A DNA stretch of 64,000 bases from Lophius americanus (Eukaryota; Chordata; Actinopteri; Lophiiformes; Lophiidae), in contig JBBDHG010000011.1 of NCBI GenBank assembly GCA_037951165.1, positions 932,001 through 996,000 on the forward strand, given 5' to 3'. Position numbers and translations under genes: made by a program. How positions within the stretch are numbered: position 1 is the stretch's first letter; the number at the start of each line of letters is the position of its first letter. The notes beneath the pieces are model-generated. The model was given only the letters and a program-made list of their open reading frames with translations, was not told the DNA's origin and ran no database searches. Shown here one piece after another: positions 47,401 through 60,729 of the stretch.

Positions 47401-50400
47401 ATGGCCCGAAAAACTTTTGGACATAAAGCTCCACCTACTGGTAATAAACAACTGACCTTTCGCAGAATCCGCCCAGTTCTTCCTGGTACCGAGATTTATC
47501 GGGGTATACAATTTGAAAATGATCCGGGAAATAGTTTTTGAGTTATGGCAATAATACAAAGGACGTGCAGCAGCAGCGGACGCCGCGATAACGAGTCCAT
47601 ACAATCCCCGACTCTTCTGAGATAATTATGTGTTGACCTGATGTATGTTGGCTGCGCTCGATCGCCTCGGTATCTCCGCGCACAGGCGATTACGTGCAAC
47701 ATTTTTAACCGACACGGCATCATATTCCCCCAACGACAGGATTTGTTCCCCTCGCTCGATATGGAGAGGTAAGCCCACTCCAAAATGCAATGGATTTGAA
47801 TATTCACAGAAAATAGCTCACGTCAACACCAACAGTGAAATCAGCAGCTGCGAGGGGGGGGCGTCGGATCTCTGTGTCCGGGTCAGCACTGCTTCAGGTC
47901 TTTGGGCCCAGCAACGCATGAGTCCGGTCATCAGAGCTGGTGTTTTGATGTCACCCAGCCAAACAAATGGAAAGGAGAACAAGCAGCTGTTTATAAAGAG
48001 ACACATAGCGCTGGTCATGGATATGACCAGTGTTAGTCGGTAAAGTTCAGTTTCATCGCAGGAAAACAGCTGGGAGCAGAAAAAGACTTTAGGAAGACGA
48101 GGTGCGTTTACCGCTTCAACGTCACGAACAGAATTTCCTGCATTTTGCCTTTTTTACTCAATCAGCCGAAACGTCCATCAAAATCCGGCTTTCAACAAAA
48201 CAGATCCGCAACACGTTAAATCAATTCCGGAATCCTTCAATAATGTCATTCGGGTGTGACTGAACGTTTCCAGGATTTTGCGGAAGCATCAGTTCAGGCG
48301 GCCTGTTTTATGTCCCGGGATTCTCTCCTTGCCTTTATTAAGCGCCTGCAGCGTCACACAGGCACAGGACCAGCAGCCGGAGCTTTTGGTTCTGGATCTG
48401 GTAGCATTTACCAGAGCCGGGGAAGGTTTTGTGATCAACAGTGTTTGTTTGTTTCACCGTTTGGCTGGAAGAAATCTCGATGAATTGAGATTGTTGTGTC
48501 GGGGTGGGAGTCAGAGTTTATTCCATTTGGAGGTGGATCCTGTCTACGGATGCAGACTCCAGACTCCCTCACTTACCTCAACGTCCAGATAATAACCTTC
48601 GTTTGGAAGATTAAACCAGTCGGAAGCTGTCGTCCCTGACAGCAAAGGTATATCCCAGAAAAGTCCCCAATCCCCTGCGTTTTACAAGGAATCCCCTTTA
48701 CTTAACTCTTCAAATTAAATGGGAAATTTCGTCTAAAAAAACAAAGTTTTTATAAAAAACAGCTCCCATGAGGAAAAAATAACTTTAGGCAGTAAAATAG
48801 GATATTTACAAGATAAATGTATTCCAGTTAATTACTATCCATCTAATTTGGACTAAATCGGACTAACGATTAGAAAGTTATGCCAGTGTTTTGTGAAAGA
48901 AGCTCCGCTTTGTGACTGTTATATGAACGATTAGGGTGAAATAGTAGGAGAAGCACTTTTTACAAAAAACACAGTTTTTCCGACATAACTGTACATTTGA
49001 GTAGAGGTGTTCTATCAGGGGGGATCGCCTGAACCGCGCAGGGGATTAGAGGCCTTTCAGGGACTGTCGGGGGCCGACGGCGAAGGCTTCGTTTATTTAT
49101 GATGAAGGGAGGGTCAGGCGTTTATATCCAGACTCTCGGGGAGGCTGGAAGAAAATACAGTATTTATCGTGAGTCATCTGCGTAACTATAAAGAAGTTCA
49201 ATGACTTTGACGTATTTGAGGAAAGGAAGGGAGCGTTAATGACTAATAATGAATCCATCTGCCTTTAATGAATGAACCATCATTGGTTAAAAAACAAACT
49301 ATGTAACAGAATTCATAGTTTCTTCAACAGACAAATATAAGAGTCCGCTGATGAAACCAGTTTGTTGATTTCTCCTAAATTGAAGGCAGAAACAACAGCA
49401 ACAGTTGGACTCGGGCAGCAAATACATCAAAAGTACCAGAAAGAACCCGGTGGGGAATGGAGGACCACCACTTCTGTGTGTTTTGAAATGAGTTGTCAAC
49501 TAAACGCACACAATATGCAGGGTGGGATATAACCTTCAGGTCCAGATGATGGACTGTGTTTTCATTGGCACGATGGCAGCCAGCTCACAATGAAACATTG
49601 ATCTTACTCCAATCCATCTTCCTCCCTCCCTCCTCCTCCTCCTCTCTTTCATATAGCCTCACTCACACATACAGTGTAGACAGGTGAGTTTAATTTGCCT
49701 TATGGGACGCTGTCAGTCATCTGCGCCAGCGGCCGTATGAACTCAATCCTCCGCCTGAACCATCTGTGGTGTGTTTACCTCAACGGCTGGACCCCCTCCC
49801 ACCTGTTTTCTCTGTTTTCAGCAGATTCTTACACAGATAATACAGATTTTTATCAAATAAAAGAAATCCTATATCAAACGGCCTTGGAGTAACTTGACTC
49901 CATCTTGATTCTGTTTTAACGAGGTACTGACGGTAGATTCATTAACCTCCGTGTGTAACGAAATCCAAGCCGATATTATGTTTTCAAGGAGTTTTATGTG
50001 CAGTTAATGGAGCTGTCGGACATTTAATTACAGGATCCGACAGGAAATATTCTATATTTTTCTTTAATTCATTTATATAATTCGATAGGAAAAGACCAAA
50101 AGCAACTTTTTATATTCCAAGATTGAGGTTAAGGATAACTTTAGTTAAATTTAAGTTAGATTGTTTTTTTCTTCTTTCTTCAACCGAAGACTTAAATGTT
50201 TCAAATTATTGAGAAATATGTGATTAATAAAAGTGGAGCTACTGAAAGACAATAATAGGCCTTAAAACTAGACAAAAAGAATCAAATCTGAGCATTAAAA
50301 ACTCTATTTTTATTTATTATTTAAGACAGACTGTCTTTTAAAGTCTGATTGATTTAAAGAATCAATCCCGGCATCTAAGCAGTTATAAAGTAGTAATAAT

Positions 50401-53400
50401 AAAATAGCAGCCATACGTTTCCTCAGGTAGTTTAAACGTAACCGTCTGTTTAGTTTTACACTATAAACCATGTCAAACAACTATTTTACCACATGCACAG
50501 CAGTTCAGTCTGTCCCAGAATCCTGAAGTCAGCAGAACCCGAATCAAAGTTAATTTCACAGCTGCACTGTAAGATTGGTATTAATAAAGGGAGACCTTAA
50601 TGAAACACACGACTTTTGCTGGAAAGATTTTTAATACCACTAAACCTCAAACACATTAAGGGCAATTTCCACCTCCTCCACCTCCTCCACCTCCCCCTCC
50701 TCTCTGCCCACACACACTCTCTGTGCCACAACATCTCCGTCACGTTCTCGGCTTTCGACTGCAGTTAAGCCTCAGTCCACAATTACAGGCTAGCAGCTGA
50801 GGTGGAGGTAAGCATTAAGGTCCACGGTTTGACTAATGGGTGGTGTGACTCTACCGCCAGAGCCAGTTGAAGGGCCTTTTGAACTGCTTTAACCGCATGG
50901 CGTGTTTCAGCGGCGTGCATGGCCAGCACATGGTTGGGTTGAAAAAGGGAAACTTTCTCCTCTGCTGAGGTCTGCGCGTATTTATTGGGCTTGACTTTTT
51001 CTTAATGAATGTTAAAGGTCGGCCAGAATGTGTGTATTACACTCTGGGTGGGTTAAAAATGTAAGTACCGAAAACTTAGAGCTTCCATTGTCTGGATCCC
51101 CCCCGCGAGTCAGAGATGACACCCTCGTCTACCTCGGTACTCATGAATCAAATGACCCAAACACAAGACCTTCTGCATGAGTGGCGGGCTTTAAATAGCC
51201 GCCTGTCAGACAGCTCATCTAAACATTTGGTTCAAAATAGTTCCAAAGGGGAACAAGGAGACGTTTCCTCAGAGCTGCTTAGGATGACCAGAGGAGAAGA
51301 GGGAATTCTTCTTAAAGCTCTTCATCTCTCGCTCTTCATTTTAGGGTTTCTACTGACCAGTAAAATATTAATATAGATTTGATGCATTCACCTATTGATT
51401 ACTTTTTAGATTAGTCCACGTCGAATCTTAAAGGAGTGAAGGCCTTTTTTTTTACGGCACGAACACACGCGAATAGACAAAACACAAGCAAATTAAGAAA
51501 ACATCTTCATCACTTTGACAACGTATGAGTGGCTTTTTTCGGCCATCTGAGGGTGGTGTTAGAAAAATCAGCTAAAATTAGTCCAGCGTTCACAATGTCA
51601 AAGAACAACGACAAAACCAAACCGTCCGGTGTGATGTGTGTGTCACTTTCAAGTGTGTGGAAAGACGGCCCTTGTGTTGTGCTTTCTGCGGAAGGTTTAT
51701 TTAAAGTTTGTGTTTTGGCATTTGCAGCGGGTTTTTCTCAATGAGGCGTGGAGTGATGTGGCTTTAGCAAAGCATATTTCTTAAACTGTTACGTTGTGGC
51801 TTTTGCAGCGTGTTTTCCAAGAGTGTTTTGGCTTTTGCAGCACTTTTTTCTTAATGTGTTTTGGTGTGGCTTTTGCAGTATGTTTCCTGACTGTGTTATG
51901 GTGTGGCTTTTGCAGCACTTTTTCCTGAATGTGTTATGGTGTGGCTTTTGCAGTATGTTTCCTGAATGTGTTAAGTTGTGGCTTTTGCAGCACTTTTTCC
52001 TGAATGTGCTGTGTTGTGGCTTTTCAGCGCGTTTTTGTTAATGTGTGATGTTGTGAGGTTTGCAGCGTCTTTTTCCTAAGATGTTGTATTGTGGCTTTTG
52101 TAGTGTGTTGTTCTTAATGTGTTACTTGCAGCGTATTCTCCGAATAATGCTCATGTGTTGACAAATGTTTTTTTTTCATAATTTGCCTGTGTTTTGTCTA
52201 TTAGCATGCGTTCTCTTGAGTTGCAGCGTGTTTGCCCCCTGCTGCCCCGACACAAAACTTTCTTGTTTAAATATGTGCCGAGCCTCAGTAGATGCAGGGA
52301 AAGACGAAGAAGGCTCTCATTTTGGTTTTTGTAATGTGATTTGAACTCACCTTAAACATCAAAAAGATACAGAATCACTGAAATGACGCCATATTTTGCC
52401 CAGAACTGTCTCAGACCGACGCCATCAGAGTCACCTGACAGATGCTGTAGTGACATATCCTTCATCCTTCATTCAGTGTAGATAGAAGCTACTACCAGTA
52501 TCATCTGGCTGATGTCTGTGTTTGATTTTCCTTTGCCAGAACGGACGTTTGAAGACCACGAGCACCTCGTGGAGCCTCTGCTAGCTTGGACGAGGGACAG
52601 CGAGAACAAAATCCTCTTTCAGGAGCGGGCGGAAAAGAACGAGGTTTTCAGAAACCCACAGGTCGGTCCGCTCATTGTTATGCATGTTTACGCACTTCTC
52701 TGTGATCAGACGAGATGTGTGTGTTATATCTCAAACATCCAACACGGGCTACCTCATTTTTCCTGGCCTTGGTTTGTGCAAATCTTCCACATTGTTTTCA
52801 GCTCAGCAACATCTGGCTATTTTCACTGCCGACTGGTCTGAGTGATGGGAAGTCTTTCCTCCGAGCAGGATGACCTCTTACATTTATGTCTTCGCTGTAA
52901 TATATCAGACAAAACAGCCTCAGGCAGAAGACATCAAGATCTTGGCATGTTTGTTGATATAATGGGAACCTTTATAATCTCACGGTGTTTAATGGATTCA
53001 GTCTGTTGGCAGAGACAAATAGCTGAGTTGGAAAAAAACGGTAAAATATGCTCATTTTTAAAGCACTCCATCATGTCTTCCACAGCCCCCCGCTCCCCCA
53101 CCCCCCCTACAGCGAAACACAAATCTGTTTTATAGAGTGTGTCCTTAACAATTTCAACTTAAGAGCTACCAAAATAGAATTCCCCTTTGGGGTTCCTCAC
53201 CGCGATGAAAACATCAACCAGAACGGACTTTTCTTCTGCTCAGGAATCCGATAGCTACTGTTTGGAAATTTAAGAGCTTTTAAATGTGACTTCAATATTT
53301 CAATATTCGATAATTTCACCGATCAGGCAGAGATTTACATTTTTTTTTAAATCACAATTAATATTTGAGAGAAACTGTAGAGATTTTGTGACACGAGGCA

Positions 53401-56400
53401 CAGCAGCGTTTTATTCTGTATGCTAAAAAGAACATGCTAACGTTCAAACGTAGCTCCGCAGATCCTTTGTTTCAGCCTGATATCTCAAAAACTATTACCT
53501 GGTTCATTTAAAAATGTCATACCTACATAGATCTTTGTACGAGGTATGAAATACATGAATCGACTCCAGGATATCTATGTTGCATATATTATGTTTTACT
53601 CACTAGGGGGAACTTTCTTTTGGAAAAACACGGTTTTTCGGACAAAACAACCAGGTTCAATCAGGGGGGGGGGGGGGGGTTGCTTGTATAACTAAGGGGG
53701 TTGGGGTCTTATTTGCGATACACTACTGCGGTTGAGGATGACAGCGTTGTTTTTTCAAAAATGTATATCACTGTATATTATTTCTTGATTAAATGTTTTA
53801 GTTCATGGAAAACCGTATTTAACTGCATAAGTTTGACCTTTTGGTTAAGCATGTTTTTAGGAAACGATCATATGTCCTCACAGAGGGTCTGTGACCTGTG
53901 GAGTCCCCCAGGGCTCCGTACGCGGCCCCTTACACTAGAACATACATATGTCACGCGGTCATATTATAAGCAATAATCAGTATCACCCGGCTGTTTAATG
54001 AAAAACGGAAGCTGGGCTTATATTAACACCTAACTGTATTTTCACAAGTTGTAGGAGTCTTGTCAGCCCCCTCCCACCCTCGTCATTACTAAGCTAAAAT
54101 GGTGACCACTGAGGGTGAGATGTGTGCGGCATTTCATAGTCAAGTTTTGAGTCATCTCGAGGATCCACCCTGTAAGCTGCATTTTTAAAATACCGGTGAG
54201 TGTGAACAGAATTTTTCACTCAAACTTGTGAGATTCAGGCTGTAAGGACAAGGTTTGAAACAATGGAATAGTTTTAAGTATTCAGATAATTGTAATTAAA
54301 AATGTAATAGCAGTTTTCAAAGATTACAGTATAGATCTTATTACTATGTAATAACACAAAAACTATTTATGAAGAAGAAGAAGAGCCATTGCTTGTGATT
54401 GTCACATTTGGATTTGACTCTGGATTGAAAACAACAGAACCAGCCAAATGTCTGACATCTGTCCAAAAACAGAGAACATATTGGATTTGTAGATATTATT
54501 TTCCAGATTTCATACGTTTGTAGCTTTGACCACAACCTTTTCGCTGTAAATTCAACAAATACCCTCCTTCAAGTTGTCAGCCCCTACTTTTTCTATGGGC
54601 TTTAAAACCGGATCGCGCCCACAGTGGTTCTGCGGTGTTTGGCTTTGCTGCTAAATGATCCATGAGGTTCCCTTCAACAGTTGCTCATAGGAAGGTTAAA
54701 CACGCTCAGAGATAAACAGTCAGCGGTGCTAAAGGCTAATTCAATTCTCCACTCATAGCAGAATAAATGCAACCAGATGGCATCGTTAAGAAACGTCGGT
54801 CAAACATCACATAGAGCAAAATGACAAGGAAACAGTTGATGGAATATGACATTTCCGTTTCATCCAGCTGTTTTAAACAGACGAATGGAAGCGATTTTAA
54901 CGATTATGCAAAAACTAATAGTGGTCAGCTCGAATAATACCAAACAGGCGATTATGTAATACCTACCGTCTGTGGATGTGGAGATAACCTTCATGCCTCC
55001 TTTCAGTAACCAGGTGAAATCCTCATTGAGATGATCGGTTGATGCTTCTGAGAGAAGAGACTTTATAGTTTATGGGGTTTTACATACGAATGTGATCAGA
55101 TAGGAGAAGAAGCCCGAGGAGATGTTCTTCCACGAATGCCTACCCTTGTGGGAACCAGCACACGTACAGAGAAGGACACCCGGCAACAGAGTAAAGTGGT
55201 GTACCGCATGTCCACTGCCTCTGATAAAATGTAAAGCCCAATAATGGTGCGACTTTGCATATTGTTCAGGGGCATTCATGAAGAGCAGATAATACAAATA
55301 AAACTATTAATTAAGAAAGAAATCTTCGCAGATGTTATCTTTTTCCTGGCTACGACAAAAATAAACAGTTTAAAGGTTGAGTTTGTAAGATTTTAGGGCT
55401 ATTCAGTGGCATCTCTTTGAATAAATATGATATAATATTCATAGCTAAGTATTTTTTGTGTTGTACTTTAGCAGTTATGTCTTTTTATGTATTTTAAGAA
55501 AAAGCACTTTTTTTTATCTCCATGGAACGGGTCCTGATTTCCGGTTGGATCCCATCATGTTGGTACAGTTCTTTTAAAGAACACACTTCTTTAAGCAGGG
55601 CGGTAATCCCACTATTGGCAGGCAAGTTAAATCAATCAGAGGAATGTAATAAAGCTGAATTTAGCTTGAAAAACATGGAGAACAACATTAATGGACTTTC
55701 AAGCCTTCTTCTTACTTTTTTTCCACTCCTGATACCTTCTGTTAAGTCTAAGAGAGTTGTTAAGTCGGAATAAACGTTGTAAAGCCAGAGTTGAGCCTGA
55801 GTTCTCACATGGTTCCGCTTTGGCTTTTGGCTGTTGAATATTATCGGTTTAGATTGTGATGGTTGAATTGAAGAGAGTATTTGGATCATTTGGTGTCGAC
55901 TATTTGCCGTTTTGTCTAACATACGATCTTAAGGAGATTGGATGTTTACTCTTTGCTAATGCCGGCATGACTTATCCAACGGGGACTAAGAATGTCTGTA
56001 CCACATTTCATGTTAGTCCGTGTCAGAGTTCCTGAGAGTCTGGATTAATAATGACAAACCAGAAACAGTCAGACATCCGCATCTACAGATCTAAACTGTT
56101 AGCATGGCTAAAAAAAAAAGGTCAATATTTGCACATTTCAGTAATCAGTAACCTCAACGCTTCATTCCTGCAGAACTTTTATCTTTGGAAGAAGGACAGG
56201 AACGCTCTCAAGGACATAAAACAAAGAGACAAGGAGTTGTTAATTCAGGTAAATTTTGGACTCGCACACAAAGCGTGAGTGAAATACTTTCTCCAAAGTC
56301 TCGGCTCCCCCGGCGGGGGCTCCTCTCACCGACCCCTTTCATCCCTTCTCTGCCTCGGCAGGAGAACTTCTGCGGGACTTCCATCATCGTGCCTGATCTG

Positions 56401-59400
56401 GAGGCGGTGCTGCACCTCAAAGAGGACGGCAAGAAATCCTGGAAGCAGAAGCTCTTCCAGCTGAGGGCCTCAGGAATTTACTACGTGCCCAAAGGGAAAA
56501 CAAAGGTCAGGGGTCAAAGGAGGATAATGACTTTGTGGCATGAACGCAAAACTGCTGATACGCCAACCCAGGATGCATTTAGATCAGCTCAAGCCAGCTG
56601 ACGCCTTGTTGTTTCTTTTCAGTCGTCCCGCGACCTCGTCTGCTTCGTCCAGTTCGACAATTTAAACGTCTACTATGGCAAAGACTCCAAGAGCAAATTC
56701 AGGGGGCCGACGGACTTCTGCATCGTTCTGAAGGTAGGCCCGCTCACATATCAATCCACGGGTGAATCCATCAACTTCCCCTATCACCAAGCAATCACAC
56801 ATTACATTGGTGTGGAATACATAAGAGCCATAAGATTATAACCACTGACATTAGAAATCAGAGTAAAATTGATTAGATAGAAAGATAGAAAATGTATTTA
56901 CCCCAAAAGGGGAAATTAGTCATTACAACACATTATATTGTTAGAGTGACAGCTGTCAGTGAGGGGGCATATAAAGCAGCAAGTGCACGGATAGTCCAAG
57001 TTGATGAGTTGGAAGGAAGAAAATGCATGACATCTGAGATCTGAGCAACTTAGAAAAGGCCAAGGTTGGTACCTGAACCGACGCCAGGAGTCACGGGCGC
57101 CCGAGGCACATTAGTGTGTAAGGGGAGAGAACTCCAGCGCCTGTTATCCCATTCCACAGACGAGCTACTGAAGCAAAAGTAACTGAAAATGTTCACGCTG
57201 GCTCTGATTTAAAGACGTCAGAACACACAGTGTATTACGGAGTTATATTGGAAGCAAAGAAGGGACCTCCAGAATATTAGACAGGTGGTTTTAATGTTAT
57301 GGTTGATCAGGATATGATGCAGTACTGATTGTTGCATTGTATATAATGGTATTGATAAAAAATATTCTATTTATAATTAATAATAACTAACTATATTGAC
57401 ACAGCACCTTCTAAAAATACTCAAAGAATAACAATAAAACATTATAGTTTAACTTTGAAATATAAATAAGATTTGAATAAAAAGTCACTCCAAATATCAT
57501 CCGTGAAGGAAAATCCAAAAATTAGTTCATCAATATCATAGATCATCCTACTTCCAAAGAGTCAGTTTTCATAATAGCAGCTTGTTTTCAGCTTTGTAAC
57601 ATTTTCCAGATAATTCAATATGTTTTTGTTTTTTTAAAGGTTTATTTAATGTTAAGTGTCAGAATTTTCTCAAACCTTATTTCATCCTTTGGCGGTTCCC
57701 CTTTCGGGGTCGCCACAGCGCAGCATCTGTTTCTGGGGAAATCTGTTTCTTGTTTCTCTCTAACCACTGAGCAGAAAATCCTTCATTTTATCTCAAACAT
57801 TCAAATCCAGAAAATTGGAGATTTCATCTGAACAGGAAAAGATATGAAACATCATAATCGGAAAAAGGAAGAGCTGTCTCATAAATGTTGTGGGGTAGGA
57901 AAAAATCTTCCCCTCGGAGATACAAAGAAGCCCAAAAGGAAAACGGTTCTTGAGTAAAGTTACCATCAGTAGAAAACAAAAGGTGTCACTCTTCACTGAG
58001 ACGACCTTTTCTACAATCTTTGATATCAGGAGCTTTGACCGGGACATTTCTCTCAGCTTCCCATCACAGGTGAGCAGGAATCTGAAATTAATCCGCACAG
58101 CTGCACATCTGGAGTCTAAACCGCAGAGGTGAAATCCAATAAAAAGTTTAATTTGAGGAAGGGAAAGAGGATACCATTAAGGATTTTTGCTGAGAGAGTG
58201 AGAGAAAGGTGACTTCTGAAGGAGTTCCTTATTTCTCGTTAAAGTAGGTGACGGTGGAAGCACCGTACATTTAATTCAAAGAGATCTTTAAGATTGAGGA
58301 CATTGGCAGCGGTGGGAGGTACATACTGTACTCGTTTGGGAGCCAGAATGGCTGACGGGTATGAAAAAAGCTAGAATTAGATGTCGAGGTGGTCAGTCTC
58401 AAAGGGATGTGAAAGTTTCTTTCTTTCTTCACGCCTAACTTCTGGGGGGGAAAAAACCCAGAATCAGCAGATTCTGTGAGACCAGTTGTTGTGGCTCGAA
58501 TGAAAAAAAGAGAAGAAGAGCTTAGAAAGGCGAAAGCGTGAAGGACCCATCAGTGAAAGACAGTCTTCAAGGTTTGGGTTGAAGGGAGGACAAGGAAGGT
58601 GCTGCGAGCCGAGGAAAAGGGAAAATAACCTGTCAGAGGGGACGCTGAGGAGGGCGGAGCTTAACGACGTCTCCTGTCTTCTTTCAGGAATCACAGCGAA
58701 GAATTTTTAAAAAGGTAGATTGTGGGACGATTTAGAAAAGGCCGAATGAGTGACATGGTGTTTATGGATGCTGAATGCCGCAAACGGGAGCAAAACATTT
58801 GATGAATTAGTGTTTATGCGTTGCGAGGAGAAGCCTGATGAGGAGAAAACTCCTCAGGAGGAAACAACTGAGACTAATGTCAGAGCCATGCAGTATAACA
58901 CACACATTTAAATATTAGGTTTCTGGATTCCAGTTTGTCTGTCATGTTCAGAAACGCTGACTGGGCTATTTCTAACAACCGGAGTTGAAAATACATCAAG
59001 CATTTAACCGGCGTTTCCTGTTAGTGCTGATTCTAGACACGCCCAGCCCCCTTGTAGTAAACTGTTATACTCTTATAGTCAAACTCAACTTTACTGTCAT
59101 TTTCTCACATGTGCCGAACATGTGCAGAAACTGAAATGACATTTCCCTCCATCCAAGGTGCAAAAATGCAAAACACATAAATAAGGTGTAAAGGTAGATT
59201 TTACAGTGTGTGTATCACAGCTGCCCAAAAAAACCCCCAGGTCCCACGTCTAATGACTCCATTTCTCTTACCATTACCACTGATCCACTACTACTACTTA
59301 TAACTAGTACTTCTATTATTACCAAAACAACTACATCTTTTACAACAACCAAGACTCAACATCAGCTTCAGCCATGGATGCGGCGAGGCGGCGGGCGTGA

Positions 59401-60689
59401 TGCAACAACTTGGCCAAACAACTCAATAAATGAATGTCTACTAGCATAGCATTCATGGATGACAAGCTGTCAGCACACATGTAGCACTCTGGGTAATGCA
59501 AGCACCAGACAAAAACTGACAAAAAAGAAGCATGGAACAGAATAAAACGTCCTTTTCTGCTTATTTTACCTCGAAAAAACAAAACTAAAGCTGCAACAAA
59601 CATGTCAGTCATGTCAAAGAAGAATTAATGGGAGACGATTTTGATAGCGGACCTAATGTTTTCAGACTTTCTAATGCAAAAGGCGCCAAAGATTTCTGTG
59701 GTATGGTCGTATAACAGGTGAATGTTTGATAATTTCCTTTCTCCCATTCGACAGTCAATCCATATATTTTTGTGCCTTTTTTTGCACAAAACAAGCAACT
59801 TTAAGCATTATTTTTCTTCAAAAAGATACTATGGATGCCATTTTTCATCATTTCTAACATATTTCTGACCTTAGCAGACATGTGTAGACTTTACCAAGAC
59901 TAGATTAACTGCTAATAACATGTCGTATATGTTTCAAAACATTGAGATGGAGATGAGAGATGAGTCCAAATAACGGTCAGTAAATACAACGAGAGGATGA
60001 AGATGGGAACGCATAAAGAGTAGGGAAATTCCAAAGGCAGTTCCTGTTAGGAAAACAGGATTGAGCTGTAAAAATAAACAGCACCATAAAATAAAAGACA
60101 GTATCTGGTGATTTCAGTTCCTCTTTCTGACATTGTCCATCATTGCTAAATAAGATCTTCCAGTTGTTTCACGTGAAACTCTGAAACATCCAGTCAGTGA
60201 GTCCAAATAAAACACTCTTTGAATGTTCTGAGAGAAAACAATATGGCCGTGTTTCGACAACAACTGAAAAGGTCACATGACCCCACGGAGCAAAATGTCA
60301 GAATGTGGCGAAAAACTGCCGACTTCACATTTTAATGGACGCCACTAAACAGCTGATCTGTTGTGCATTTTGTCTCTACAGCATCCTCAGATCCAAAAAG
60401 AGTCTCAGTACATCAAGTACCTGTGCTGCGATGACGCCTGGACCATGAACCTTTGGGTGACCGGGATACGCATCGCAAAGGTCGATTTCACGCTTAGCTT
60501 TAAAGAACAGGAAATCTCCTTTAGACCGGACTTGACTTACGTGTTTTACTGCACTTCTAGTACGGCGTGTCGCTGCATGAGAACTTTAAAACGGCCGAGA
60601 AGAAGGCGGCTATCAACTCGGCCTGGACAAACCGCAGCACGCCATCAAGCTCCAATCCATCAACGCCCTCGCCCACCATCAAAGGTAGC

Positions 60690-60729
<40 letters not shown>

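Noticed and set aside
47764..47778. Possible alternative first exon of apbb1ip (ATGGAGAG before GTAAGC)
   Set aside because: Its phase does not match the next acceptor at coding exon 6, so it could not make an in-frame protein.
48278..48592. 104-codon plus-strand frame
   Set aside because: No recognisable similarity; kept only as an unexplained intronic segment.
51796..52041. 81-codon repetitive frame
   Set aside because: It is the translation of the minisatellite; no start context or domain supports a protein.
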